From Amoebidium appalachense (taxonomy: Eukaryota; Ichthyosporea), in contig CAVNZM010000008.1 in assembly GCA_963693365.1 (NCBI GenBank), positions 1,612,001 through 1,676,000 on the forward strand: a stretch of 64,000 nucleotides of DNA, written 5' to 3'. Position 1 is the stretch's first letter. Each line of letters starts with the position of its first letter. The position numbers were made by a program, and so were the translations under genes. The notes below the pieces were generated by a model. It saw only the letters and a program-made list of their open reading frames with translations. It was not told the origin of the DNA and made no database searches. This document shows, piece by piece, positions 53,291 to 63,008 of the stretch.

Positions 53291-53880
53291 ACTCTAAAAC
53301 GTGAGACCACTTTTATCCGTTCCCTTCTCATCTTTACCAAACACCCATATTATACTCCAAATATTATATACGTTCTACATACTGGTATATATGATAGTAC
53401 CCCCACATCCCATCCGAACATACTGGCACTATATACTAACTATAACCAATACCCCTTTCCACCCTTTTCGTAGGTTTCTTTATTTTTTTCCTCTTTTTTT
53501 CTTATCTTTGTCCACCCTAATACCACGGTATTAGCATGTACTCGCTCAGGACTACACTCCGAACATTTTTTAACTGTGTTGCTACATTCACAATATTGCA
53601 CTACATAGTAAGTGACCTTTCTTCATCCCCAATATTTACCATATATTGCTAATACACCCCCATATTTTCGGTTGCTTTTACCTATTGATAATAGGTGCAT
53701 ATATCTATATTGTGACGGATACATTGCAATACATTTGACCGTATTGAGACCCTTTAGCATATCACACCCTAACCTAGCGACGTTTTTTGGGTTTTATTTG
53801 TGGAAATTATTGACATAAATATTTTTCTGGGTAAACACGTAGGATGGGTGTTCGATACCAACATAACCATGTAGGCTTCA
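53291..53880. other. AT-rich stretch, no gene seen
   Basis: T-rich/AT-rich DNA with words such as TATTGCTAATA and ATTGATAATAGG, reminiscent of 44965-46037 but weaker. The short frames (77 and 68 codons) show no recognisable feature. Confidence 0.4.
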
Positions 53881-53956
53881 TTTCGTGTTTTAGCAGTTAG
53901 CGGTTGGCTGCCCGCACACGGGCACCTATTAGCCAACCAAAACATCAGATACCACA

Positions 53957-54032
53957 GATCACTAGACCGAGTTATGATTGGCTCGGATCAGATTTCACAT
54001 ATCACTAGATCGATTTTTGATTGGCTCAGATC
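53957..54032 (+). promoter_or_regulatory. two copies of an upstream motif of the DIRS-like element
   Basis: ATCACTAGACCGAGTTATGA and ATCACTAGATCGATTTTTGA, each followed by TTGGCTC(G/A)GATC, lie about 43 bp apart, 15-90 bp upstream of a TATATAA box (54045-54051). They look like paired upstream elements of the promoter for the Gag gene that follows. Confidence 0.5.
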
Positions 54033-54044
54033 GGTAGGCTTAGG

Positions 54045-54051
54045 TATATAA
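54045..54051 (+). promoter_or_regulatory. TATA box upstream of DIRS-like Gag
   Basis: TATATAA sits 118 nt before the ATG at 54169, between the repeated upstream motif and the Gag frame. Confidence 0.5.
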
Positions 54052-54168
54052 GCACGACAGTTTTTAGCAGATCAGCAAGCTACAAACACATCTTCTGTGT
54101 TTAGCATCCACAGCCTTACAGCTATATATTCCTTTTCATTCTCCCTATCTTTCCCTACGCCGGTCAGC

Positions 54169-55338
54169 ATGCCGCCGAAAAAGCGCCAGGCCTCAGCCGC
54201 CGCCCCTGCCGCGGCACCTAAGCGCCTGACCCGCAGCGACCTCCGCCACAGGCTGACCAACGCTCCCGCGGACACTGACGCGCCGCCAGCGGCCCATACC
54301 ACCACGGACCCGGACCCGCCGGCTACTCTCCCCTCCACTCCTGAAGTCCCCCCTCAGGCCCCGCCGTCCCCACAGATGACTTCTCAAGACGCCGTCCTGG
54401 CCGCCCTCACCGCCATCAGCACCCAGATGGCTGGCGTCCTGGCTGCTCTCACCAACCGCGACCCTCCCGCGCCCCCCGCCGCGCCCTTCACACCCGGGGA
54501 GGTTTCCCCGGGGCTGCATCTCGGCCCTGACCTAGACCTACCTGCCCTGCCCGCGCCCCCCATCACAGGTGAGAACACTGGCGACATTCAGCCGGGCACA
54601 CTCCCGCTTCCCCCCGCGGATGTGCTGGCAGATTTGCGCGCCAATCGTTTCGTCGACCTGTATAAGTTCACCCCCGCCGCCCTCCTGGCCCCATCCAAGA
54701 AAGGTCAGCATCTGCGCATGGCCGACGACGGCAGCATCGAGACTTTTCGCCAAGACAAACCCGTTCCCCTGCGTTCACTCGTCATTTGGATCCAAGCTTG
54801 GACCCATTACATGGCCGCCAAGCACCACCTCGGCCTCCCCACGGACAAAGACGTACTTTGGACTCAGCACATCACTCGCCTCAGCACCCGATACCCGTGG
54901 GCCCAGATCCACAACTATGACGTATACGCCCGCACCGTTGCCCACCAGCAGGGTCGGGCTCCGATCGAGTGTCCCAACCTGCTCGCCCAACTCCACCAGG
55001 ATCTCCTCCTGCCACCCACTCTGCTCATCCCGGACGCATGTCAGCGCTGCGGCTTCCCCGACCACCCCAGCGCGGCCTGCCTTATGTACCCCAAGCCCGG
55101 CTGTGGTCTTGACGGCTTTAAGCCGCCCCACAAGCCCGGCGGGGGTCAAACCCCTAACCGCCCTGGCCCGCAACCCGGCCCGGCAAAACCGGCCCGACCC
55201 ATGGATCTACCCGCGACGCACTGCAGGAATTTCCACATTAACGGTCGGTCCTGCGCTAAGCAGCCCTGCCCCTTCTCCCACGTGTGCCCGCTCTGCTCTG
55301 GCACACACCCCCGCAAAGACTGCAAGCACAATGCCTAG
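54169..55338 (+). CDS. Gag-like ORF1 of a DIRS-like retrotransposon
   Basis: I choose MPPKKRQASAAAP (54169), 389 codons; an in-frame ATG at 54097 exists but precedes only a hydrophobic leader-like stretch. The N-terminus is Ala/Pro-rich and basic (RLTRSDLRHRL). The middle (about 190-290) has VDLYKFTPAALL, RSLVIWIQAWTHYMAAKHH and WAQIHNYDVYARTVA, a helical region like DIRS/Ngaro ORF1. Then comes a zinc knuckle-like CQRCGFPDHPSAACLMYPKPGC. The C-terminus HCRNFHINGRSC..PCPFSHVCPLCSGTHPRKDC is a CCCH-plus-CCHC cluster typical of these ORF1 proteins. It presumably packages element RNA. The frame is intact. Confidence 0.72.
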   Translation: MPPKKRQASAAAPAAAPKRLTRSDLRHRLTNAPADTDAPPAAHTTTDPDPPATLPSTPEVPPQAPPSPQMTSQDAVLAALTAISTQMAGVLAALTNRDPPAPPAAPFTPGEVSPGLHLGPDLDLPALPAPPITGENTGDIQPGTLPLPPADVLADLRANRFVDLYKFTPAALLAPSKKGQHLRMADDGSIETFRQDKPVPLRSLVIWIQAWTHYMAAKHHLGLPTDKDVLWTQHITRLSTRYPWAQIHNYDVYARTVAHQQGRAPIECPNLLAQLHQDLLLPPTLLIPDACQRCGFPDHPSAACLMYPKPGCGLDGFKPPHKPGGGQTPNRPGPQPGPAKPARPMDLPATHCRNFHINGRSCAKQPCPFSHVCPLCSGTHPRKDCKHNA

Positions 55339-55780
55339 TCTACGCGCACACCCACACACACAGCTAGAACATAGGGGTTAGGAGCTAGGACACACGAGTA
55401 CAGGGAAACGGAGCTCGGGAGAACGGGCCAATAGGGCTGAGTACAAAATTTCGCAGGCCAACTACGGCGCCCGCGCGCGTCAAGAATAAATGTCCCTACA
55501 CAAAGACGTTTATTCTGGCCACTGCACATAATTTTACTCCCCCCCCCCCCACGAGCCTCCCCCCCCCCCCCCCCCCTTACACTCACCTAGCACTCCCTCC
55601 CCCCCCCCCTTCTTCTACCTCTGTGTCCGCCCACACCCCCGCGTGCTCGGGCACATTCCCCTGCACAGGGCCCCGCTGCCCTCCCTGCCAACCCTCACTT
55701 GGGCCCAGCTGCCCTACTCTAACCCCCCGGGGCCCTGCTGCCCCCCCCCCCCCCCCCCCCCCCCCCGCTGCCGGGATCTC
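55339..55780 (+). other. spacer between DIRS-like ORF1 and RT
   Basis: GC-rich with C runs at 55541-55550, 55560-55576 and 55741-55766. AATAAATG at 55486-55493 might be a cryptic polyadenylation signal. No gene is seen. Confidence 0.4.
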
Positions 55781-55789
55781 CCCAAGGGT

Positions 55790-57450
55790 ACACCACCCTT
55801 GCTAACCACCCCTTCCCCCGAGGCTCAGACCCGGAGGCCCGCCCGCTGCCCCAGCACCACATTGACACCTCCCGCCTCCGGGAACTGCTGGCCTCCTACC
55901 CGGACCAATCATTCGCCGCACAACTCCTCCACGATGTCGAATTCGGCGTCGACATCGGCTATCGCGGCCCCTCCACCTCTCGGGTGGGCCCCAACCTACC
56001 CACCACCCCGGAGGCAGCTGCCGCTATCACGGTGGATATTGCCAAAGAAGTCGCCCTCGGCCACCTGCGCGGCCCCCTCTCCCCGGCCCAATTCTTTGAC
56101 GAATTTCCGGTCCACCGTTCCTCCCCCATCGGCGCCGTTACCAAGAAAGGGAACCCCCCCAAGTACCGTCGAATCCACCACCTCTCCTGGCCCCGGGGTA
56201 GCAGTGTCAATGACAGCATCACCTACCCCGACGACCTTCAGTACATTCGCGCCCGGGATGTCACCCAACTCATTCTCGACGCAGGCCCCAGCTGCTACAT
56301 GGCCGTGGCAGATGTGCAGGCTGCCTTCTGGCACATGCCCATCCGACCGGAAGACCACCACTTAATGGCATTCAAATAACAAGGGCATTTTTACGTTGAA
56401 ACCAGACTGCCCTTCGGCCTGAAATCTAGCCCAGCCATCTGGGAACGGATCGCGGCCACCCTACAGTGGCTGGCACACCAGCACGGTATTACCCTCATCC
56501 GCCACTACGTAGACGACTGGATTATAGTCGCCCCCACACAAGAGCAGTGCCAACGTCACCTATCCACCTTCCTGCAACTCTGCCGAGAGCTGCACATTGC
56601 CATCTCCGAAGACAAGATGCAGGGCCCGGCTACCCGTGTCGTCTTCATCGGTATCGAATTCGACTCCATCGCCATGGAGGCACGAATCCCGGCTTCCAAG
56701 CTCTCGGACCTACTCGACCTCACTTCCCACCCAAAGCCCCCCATCACCATTCGGGACCTCCAGTCCCTCCTCGGCAAACTCACCTGGTGTGCCCAGCTGG
56801 TTCCCCCCGGGAGGGCCTTCTCCCAGCGCCTATGGGCCCTTCTCCGGACCCACCCACACCTTGCCGGCCACCACCACATACGACTGACTGCTGCCGCCCG
56901 GGCCGACATAGCCGAATGGCACCAGTTCCTCACATCATGGAATGGGGTGCACCTCATCACACCCCCCACATACACCACCCTGGCCACTGATGCTGCCGGA
57001 TCGGTGGGTCTAGGAGGCCACTGGCTCGACCAATGGTTCTTCATGCCCTGGTCCCCCTCCACCCAAGCCCTCTATGCTCATGAGGGTAAACTCGGTTCTT
57101 CCGTCATCGAACTCCTGGCCATCGCAATCGCCGTGGCCTTCTGGGCCCCCTCCTGGTCCACCCACCATGTCCGTATTTTATGCGACAACACGGGTGCTGT
57201 GTCTGACCTGCACTCCCGGTCTTCCCCCCACCCCGTGATGGCCAAACTTATTCGGTTCATCACCCGCATGGAAATGCAATACCAATTTACGTTACAGGCA
57301 TCCTACCTACCAGGACCCCTCAACCATCTGGCCGATGCCATTTCTCGTAACCAACTTCCCCGGGCCCGACGACTCCGACCTTCCCTGCAACCGAAGCCCT
57401 GCCCCTTCCCCTCCTGGGTCCACGAGTTCCTATCCCTTCCCTTGGGCTAA
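55790..57450 (+). pseudogene. DIRS-like reverse transcriptase/RNase H with one in-frame stop
   Basis: In one frame: LLASYPDQSFAAQLLHDVEFG, FPVHRSSPIGAVTKKGNPPKY, RIHHLSWPRGSSVND, AVADVQAAFWHMPIRPEDHH. Then MAFK followed by TAA (56377-56379), and the same frame goes on with QGHFYVETRLPFGLKSSPAIW and catalytic HYVDDWIIV (about 56500). The RNase H-like part has TLATDAAGSVGLGGHW, the Glu region SSVIELLAIAIA, and ILCDNTGAVSDL. It ends NHLADAISRNQL ... SLPLG. RT with YVDDW and this RNase H layout point to DIRS/Ngaro-type elements. The stop interrupts the RT fingers/palm and should inactivate it. No tyrosine recombinase follows, because D3 begins at 57467. Confidence 0.8.
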
Positions 57451-57466
57451 CCCCCCCCCCCCCCCC

Positions 57467-57758
57467 TGTAAACAACTGTACACATGAACTGTACATGTTT
57501 ACTAAAGAATGTGATCTACTAGCACACGATTCGTGCTTTGTCATGAATATCACATAAATATTATGTCCGCACCAATAGGACTCACTCTGACCTAAGAATT
57601 GAACCATATATGGTTCTTCAGCTGCATACCACATAAACGAAGTGAACCAATAAGAGGTTTGCATAAATAGGACAAAGGTCTGACTGGCTCGGACCGCACC
57701 AGAATCACGAATGGCATGTTGCCACCCGCGCTGGCCGCGGATGAACCAATCCTGGGCC
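57467..57758 (+). mobile_element. element D3 5' LTR, left piece
   Basis: TGTAAACAACTGTACAC ... CCAATCCTGGGCC matches 946-1237 and is split by the copia G insertion. It resumes at 63652 after a GGGCC TSD. The left flank is a C run, like the G/C-run flank of the nested D copy. Confidence 0.88.
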
Positions 57759-58523
57759 TGTTGGACATTGTGTTCATAGAAGCTAGTTCTAGTGCACGTT
57801 GTTCCTTCTGTAAGTCAGAAATGATTGCATCTTGTGAGGCCAACCTCTGCTCCAGTAGTTGGACTAGTTGCTGCAACTGTAAGTTGTCAGACATAGTGTC
57901 GTGTATGATGGGTAACTAGTCTATGTGTTTTGTGCACTGGAAACGACAGTAGAAAAGTGTAAATCAAACGTTCTGCTTCCCATGTTTGTGACATGGGAGG
58001 CACTGCTTTATATAGTCGTTGGCCACCTCATGGTGGCCTCGTGTGCACCCTGGTGGTGGGCCATGTACAGCATGGCCGAAAAGAGAGCACAATGAAAACA
58101 AGTCGTTAAAGATATAAAAGTTAACTGTGCACGTTGAGTGGCTAGTTAACTTGCACTAAAGCACACAAATAAATGTGTTTAACACACCAATTGCAGTTAA
58201 ACGTAAATCTTGCTTCACACAACTAAAAATATTCTGAGAATATCCGGGAATAAAGCACACTACCACTCTAAGAATAGAATCCTGTGGCAAATATAGACAT
58301 GACATCATCTGAACCGGGAATATTAATTAATGAGCACAATTAGCACGTTGCTAGTGAAGCTCGTCATTGGTACAGTTTTGGCTCAAACATATAACTACCA
58401 TATATGAATATGACCGTAAACAAAAGCTCTATGCACTCGAGTGAGTGTTGAAACAGTTATTCAATTGCTCAGAAACTTTCTCTAACAGACATTGCTAGCC
58501 GGGAGTACCAGTGTACTCCAACA
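57759..58523 (-). mobile_element. copia G 3' LTR (765 bp)
   Basis: In element sense TGTTGGAGTACACTGG ... AATGTCCAACA. The left flank GGGCC (57754-57758) repeats at 63652-63656, a perfect 5-bp TSD. It contains the first 45 Gag codons as an orphan frame (57759-57894). It is near-identical to 62873-63651 except for a 14-bp indel at the U3 end, so insertion is recent. Confidence 0.92.
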
Positions 58524-58709
58524 CCCCTACTCAATTGGATAATTGTGGTATGAATTAATGCAACTGAGCTCGAGTGCTTCAGGTGCACAAAATACAGACA
58601 ATAAAGATTCCCCTACTCAATTTTAGTATGGTACACGTAGTTGCACAGTCGGATGCAACTCTCTCCCCCCCCCTGAAGTATGAGGGCGCAGTTGGTTGAT
58701 GACGGGTGC
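58524..58709 (-). mobile_element. copia G 3' untranslated region with two polypurine words
   Basis: CCCCTACTCAATT occurs at 58524-58536 (touching the LTR) and at 58611-58623; in element sense AATTGAGTAGGGG. The first is the polypurine tract position. The second is an exact copy 87 bp upstream in the element. Confidence 0.72.
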
Positions 58710-61700
58710 TCAGCACATGTTGAGCATCCCCACGGCCTTGGTGAAGAAAGAGGCAGACAGGGCCTTGGTGAACATGTCGGCCTTGTTGTCAGCAGAAGCC
58801 ACCGGGACCACAGTGATGTTGCCCAGCAGGTGATGTTCCTTGACGGAGCAGTAGCGGACGTCGATGTGCTTGGTCTTGGGCTTAACCCCCAGGGTGTCCA
58901 GCAGGGCCCGGGCAGACTCATTGTCCCCATGGATGGGCACCGGGGTGGGCTCATTGATAGGATTAAGGCCCAGGTCGTCCATCACATAGTTGAGCCATAG
59001 GGCCTCGTTCGTAGCAGCAGACATGGCCACAAATTCAGCCTCAGTGGAGCTGTGGGTGGTGATGGACTGGAGCCGAGACACCCAGGACACAGGGGAGGAG
59101 TTGATGAAGAAGACATAGCCCGTGGTGGAGCGCCGGGTGTCGCGGTCCTCGGCGTAGTCGGAGTCGGAGTAGCCAACAAGGTTGGGGGGGCCGGGACGGT
59201 AGACAATACCCAGGTCGATGGTGGCCAGCAGGTAGGTTACAACTCTGGTAGCCATAGTCCAGTGGGTGACGGTGGGCGCATGAATGTGTCGAGTAAGGAC
59301 TCCCAGAGCCTGGGAAATGTCGGGGCGGGTGGTACGCGCAATCCACAGCAGGGCACCGACCAGGCTGGCATAGTCCTCCTTCTTGCTGTAGGCTGGGGTC
59401 TTGTTGCTTTCACTGGCCTGGCCCGGGACGATGGGGGTCTTGGTGCCGGACATGTGGGTGAGACGAAAACGGGCAGCCAAGTCGATGATGTGTTGACGAT
59501 GGCCCAGACGCAGAGACCCGTCCTCCAGCCAGGTAAGAGTGTGCCCGATGAGCAGGGTAGGACGACCCAGGTCCTTGGCAGAGAAACGAGCATCCAGCTT
59601 GGTGAAAAAATCGTCGATGAGCGCATCAGTGGCGGCCGTCACGGTGAAGTCATCCACGTAGGCAGCAAGGGCAATAAACGTTGGGGTCCCGGCATTCTTG
59701 ATGAACAGGCACGGGTCAGCAGCACTCACAATGAAGCCTTGGTCGAGGAGATGGTCACGGAGGGCCTCATACCACTGGCGCGGTGCCTGTTTTAGGCCGT
59801 AGAGCGCCTTGTGGAGCAAGCCGACAGCATGGGGGGCCGAGGGGTTGACGAAGCCAGGGGGCTGCTCAATGTAGATGGTCTCGTTGACGGTGCCGTTGAG
59901 GAATGCTGTGTTGACGTCGATGTGGCGCAGAGGCAGACCTTGGGCCACGGAGGTAGCCAAAACCAGCCGGATGGTAGCCAGCGCAGCCACAGGTGACTCG
60001 GTGACGAAATAGTCCTGGCCAGGCTGCTGGTAGTTGCCCCGGGCCACAAGCCGGGCCTTGAAAGCAGTGACGTTGCCGACGTTGTCCTGCTTGACCGTAA
60101 AGACCCAGCCGACCGGAATGACAGTGGAGCCATCCTCTGGACGGGGCACAAGGGTGAAGGTGCCGTTGTCTTCCAGGGCCTTGAGCTCACGGTGTGCAGC
60201 CTCCTCCCATTTCAGACGCTGGGGACTCTTGAGTGCAGCCCGGACAGTCTTGGGGACAACAATGGTGGAAGCCTTGATGGGTGTTGATGCAGGAGCCGTA
60301 GCCTGGGGGGCAAGGGGGGCCGTAGCAGCAGCCACGTTGGCAGTCGGGCCTCGACGTTGGTCGTTGTACACAGCGCCACTACGGGTCGTCCGGGGGAGCC
60401 GATGTGCAGGCTCGGGCAGGATCGGAATGTCCAATTGATCACTCGGCGCTGTCCCATTGGCTGACAGACGAGACGAATCAGATTGCTGATCATTCCGGAC
60501 GATGTGATTGGCTGGCTGATTTGACGAATCAGATGACTCCAAAAAATGATGAATTGCCGGTGCGGTCGACCAATCAGATGGGACATCACGGAGGGGGTGC
60601 AGAATAGCAGCCTCGTCGAACTGCACGTCACGGCTGACGGTCATCTTGTGTGCTGCTGGAATCCAGACCTTGTAGCCCTTGATGTTAGGAGGGTAGCCCA
60701 CGAAGATGCCCTTGACGGCACGAGGCGCCAGTTTCGGTGTATCCTGTTGATGGACGTAGCAGGGAGAGCCCCAGACACGGAGCCGGCTGTAGTCGGGAGG
60801 AATGCCGGTCCACAGCAGGGCGGGAGACGATTGGCTGCCGGTGGCTCGCGACGGGAGCATGTTGCGTATAAAAGCCGCGGTCACAGCTGCCTCGGCCCAG
60901 AATCCCACCGGAAGGCCGGACTGCTGCAGGAGTGCCCGAACCATGTCGAGGAGGGTCCGGTTCAGTCGTTCGGCAGTCCCATTCTGTTGAGGAGAGCCGG
61001 TGGTAGTGATCTGATGGCGAATGCCATGCTCACGGTTGTAGTCCCCGAAGGCCGTGCCCATGTACTCGCCCCCCCGTCGGACTGAAACACCTGCATGGGA
61101 ACACCGTGTTGGGTAACCGCCGCCTTGTGGTACGTCACATATGCAGCCAGTGTGTCCGACTTCTTGACGAGGGGCACGGCCGTGGTGTGGCCGGTGAATT
61201 CGTCGTGGAACGTCGCCAAGTACTGAGCACCACCGATCGCGGGAGGGGAAGGGGCCGCTGATGTCGCTGTGAACCTTGGCTAGGACCCGGGGAGCTTGGC
61301 TAGTTGATTCGGAGAAGGCAACACGGTGGGCTTTGCCGAGGGCACAGGGCTCACACACACCCGGAGACTTGGCACCGCCACCCACCAACAGGCCTGCAGA
61401 CTTGATGACCGAGCGTACAGCGTCAATGCCAGCATGGCCCAGACGGTAGTGCCACGTGTTGAGGTCGGCAGTAACCTTGAGGATACGCGGAGCAGTGGTG
61501 GTTTGGGCGTCCGGGGTTGTGTCCGCGCGCAGAAGAGACACCGCCATGTGGTACAGCTTGGTGCCGACAGCCGAGCCGGTGGCCAGAATTTGATCGCCGT
61601 AGCACAACTTAACGCCGCCGCGGGTGTCAAAGCGGGGTAAAACACCGTTGGTAGTTGCCGTGAACACACTGATGAGAGTGTCGGGGATGGAGGGCACGTA

Positions 61701-63008
61701 GAGTACATCCGTCAGCTGATGCACCGCAGTAACGCCGTCGATGGTGCTGGAAAAGAACACGTCGCCCACCCCAAGCACTGCACATGCACCCTTGTCGGCT
61801 ACTTGGACCGTGGAGTAAGGCGCCGCACGCATGTTGATGAACACATCGGGCCGGGGGCACACATGGTCAGTGGCTCCAGAGTCGAGGAGCACCTTGTTGG
61901 TGCCACAGTCGTTGTTAGACATGAGGAAAGCCCGGGGAGCGGCAGCCCCCCCCTTGCACTGTGCCGTAGTGTGGGTAGTAGAGGCAGGGTGGTTGATGCA
62001 GGACCCAGGCGGGAGGGGACCACCCTTAGGTTTGCGGCCGTTGGCACGGTTGCCCCCCTTGCACATGGCGGTAGTGTGACTGGTAGACAGTGGGTGGTTG
62101 ACGCAGGAACCCTTGGGGTAGGTGCTGGCACGGTTGTTGCCAGAGTTGCTGTGTTGGCCGTTGCCGTTGGGGCACTGAGACTTGATGTGGCCTGGTTTGC
62201 CGCAGCCGTGGCAGATGACAGGTTGAGGAGCCCGTGTGGTGAAGGCGGCCGGCCCGGAGCTGGTAGTCACACGTGCACGTGGGTGGCTGGTCTCATATGC
62301 CCGTAGCTGTTGGAGGAGGCCCATCACGGTAGGCTTGGGTGTCATCTTGTAGGCAATTACAGGCATTTCGTAGTAAGGCACCTTGCCGAGGTCGTTGGTG
62401 AGCTTGGTCAGCACTTGAGCATCACCAATTTGTGTGCCGTAATCGGCCAGGCGCCGCACGTAGCCGCGGAGTTTCATGGCGTATTTCGTCGCGGTGTCCG
62501 TAGGTTCAGGCGTAGAATTCATGTACAGCCCGATAAGGTCGTACTGATTGGCCTCAGATTGCTCCAGGTAGTGGGCAGATAGGGCCGACCATATCTCCGC
62601 AGGTGTGGTGGTGCGTGTTAACCCTAGGATACAACGCACGTCAACCGAGAGTGCTTGCCACAGGTAGGAACGGGCAGTGTCGACCTGTTCACGGGTAGCC
62701 GGGTGCTCCGTACTGGGCGCGATGGTGTGGAGAAGACCAGCACCAGAAAGCTGGACATACATGGTTTCGGCCCATGTGTGGTAGTCCGTGCCTGAATCAT
62801 TATCAATGCCAGTGAAGAGAGGGATGTCGACCTTGAACTTGATGGAATCATTACGTGAGGGGCCCATAACCCTGTTGGACATTGTGTTCATAGAAGCTAG
62901 TTCTAGTGCACGTTGTTCCTTCTGTAAGTCAGAAATGATTGCATCTTGTGAGGCCAACCTCTGCTCCAGTAGTTGGACTAGTTGCTGCAACTGTAAGTTG
63001 TCAGACAT
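58710..63008 (-). CDS. copia G Gag-Pol polyprotein, 1432 codons, near intact
   Basis: The ATG at 63008 lies inside the 5' LTR. Order: coiled-coil-like N-terminus (1-45, LTR-encoded); Gag helices (MYVQLSGAGLL, IWSALSAHYLEQSEANQYDL); zinc knuckle CHGCGKPGHIKSQC (about 266-279); two CX2HX5HX4C repeats (CVNHPLSTSHTTAMC and CINHPASTTHTTAQC); protease LLDSGATDHV (about 374-383); pre-integrase WHYRLGHAG ... CEPCALGK; integrase with first Asp in VHSDISGPF and Glu in NGTAERLNRTL; RT with WVFTVKQD, IDVNTAFLNGTVNETIYIEQ and YVDD (about 1117, 59648-59659); RNase H with YSDSDYAEDRDTRRSTTGY and the Glu of SSTEAEFVA. Between about 61071 and 61243 the frame is wrong: a one-base gain and a one-base loss, about 57 residues apart, replace the stretch holding the second integrase Asp (FQSDGG is in the alternate frame). 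Apart from this it looks able to function. Confidence 0.9.
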   Translation of the reverse strand: MSDNLQLQQLVQLLEQRLASQDAIISDLQKEQRALELASMNTMSNRVMGPSRNDSIKFKVDIPLFTGIDNDSGTDYHTWAETMYVQLSGAGLLHTIAPSTEHPATREQVDTARSYLWQALSVDVRCILGLTRTTTPAEIWSALSAHYLEQSEANQYDLIGLYMNSTPEPTDTATKYAMKLRGYVRRLADYGTQIGDAQVLTKLTNDLGKVPYYEMPVIAYKMTPKPTVMGLLQQLRAYETSHPRARVTTSSGPAAFTTRAPQPVICHGCGKPGHIKSQCPNGNGQHSNSGNNRASTYPKGSCVNHPLSTSHTTAMCKGGNRANGRKPKGGPLPPGSCINHPASTTHTTAQCKGGAAAPRAFLMSNNDCGTNKVLLDSGATDHVCPRPDVFINMRAAPYSTVQVADKGACAVLGVGDVFFSSTIDGVTAVHQLTDVLYVPSIPDTLISVFTATTNGVLPRFDTRGGVKLCYGDQILATGSAVGTKLYHMAVSLLRADTTPDAQTTTAPRILKVTADLNTWHYRLGHAGIDAVRSVIKSAGLLVGGGAKSPGVCEPCALGKAHRVAFSESTSQAPRVLAKVHSDISGPFPSRDRWCSVLGDVPRRIHRPHHGRAPRQEVGHTGCICDVPQGGGYPTRCSHAGVSVRRGGEYMGTAFGDYNREHGIRHQITTTGSPQQNGTAERLNRTLLDMVRALLQQSGLPVGFWAEAAVTAAFIRNMLPSRATGSQSSPALLWTGIPPDYSRLRVWGSPCYVHQQDTPKLAPRAVKGIFVGYPPNIKGYKVWIPAAHKMTVSRDVQFDEAAILHPLRDVPSDWSTAPAIHHFLESSDSSNQPANHIVRNDQQSDSSRLSANGTAPSDQLDIPILPEPAHRLPRTTRSGAVYNDQRRGPTANVAAATAPLAPQATAPASTPIKASTIVVPKTVRAALKSPQRLKWEEAAHRELKALEDNGTFTLVPRPEDGSTVIPVGWVFTVKQDNVGNVTAFKARLVARGNYQQPGQDYFVTESPVAALATIRLVLATSVAQGLPLRHIDVNTAFLNGTVNETIYIEQPPGFVNPSAPHAVGLLHKALYGLKQAPRQWYEALRDHLLDQGFIVSAADPCLFIKNAGTPTFIALAAYVDDFTVTAATDALIDDFFTKLDARFSAKDLGRPTLLIGHTLTWLEDGSLRLGHRQHIIDLAARFRLTHMSGTKTPIVPGQASESNKTPAYSKKEDYASLVGALLWIARTTRPDISQALGVLTRHIHAPTVTHWTMATRVVTYLLATIDLGIVYRPGPPNLVGYSDSDYAEDRDTRRSTTGYVFFINSSPVSWVSRLQSITTHSSTEAEFVAMSAATNEALWLNYVMDDLGLNPINEPTPVPIHGDNESARALLDTLGVKPKTKHIDVRYCSVKEHHLLGNITVVPVASADNKADMFTKALSASFFTKAVGMLNMC
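62860..62872 (-). promoter_or_regulatory. copia G primer-binding site inside the Gag frame
   Basis: Element sense GGGTTATGGGCCC directly follows the 5' LTR. From known eukaryotic initiator tRNA-Met it is complementary to the anticodon stem-loop GGGCCCAUAACCC. It is translated as part of Gag (codons 46 onward, VMGP). Confidence 0.65.
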
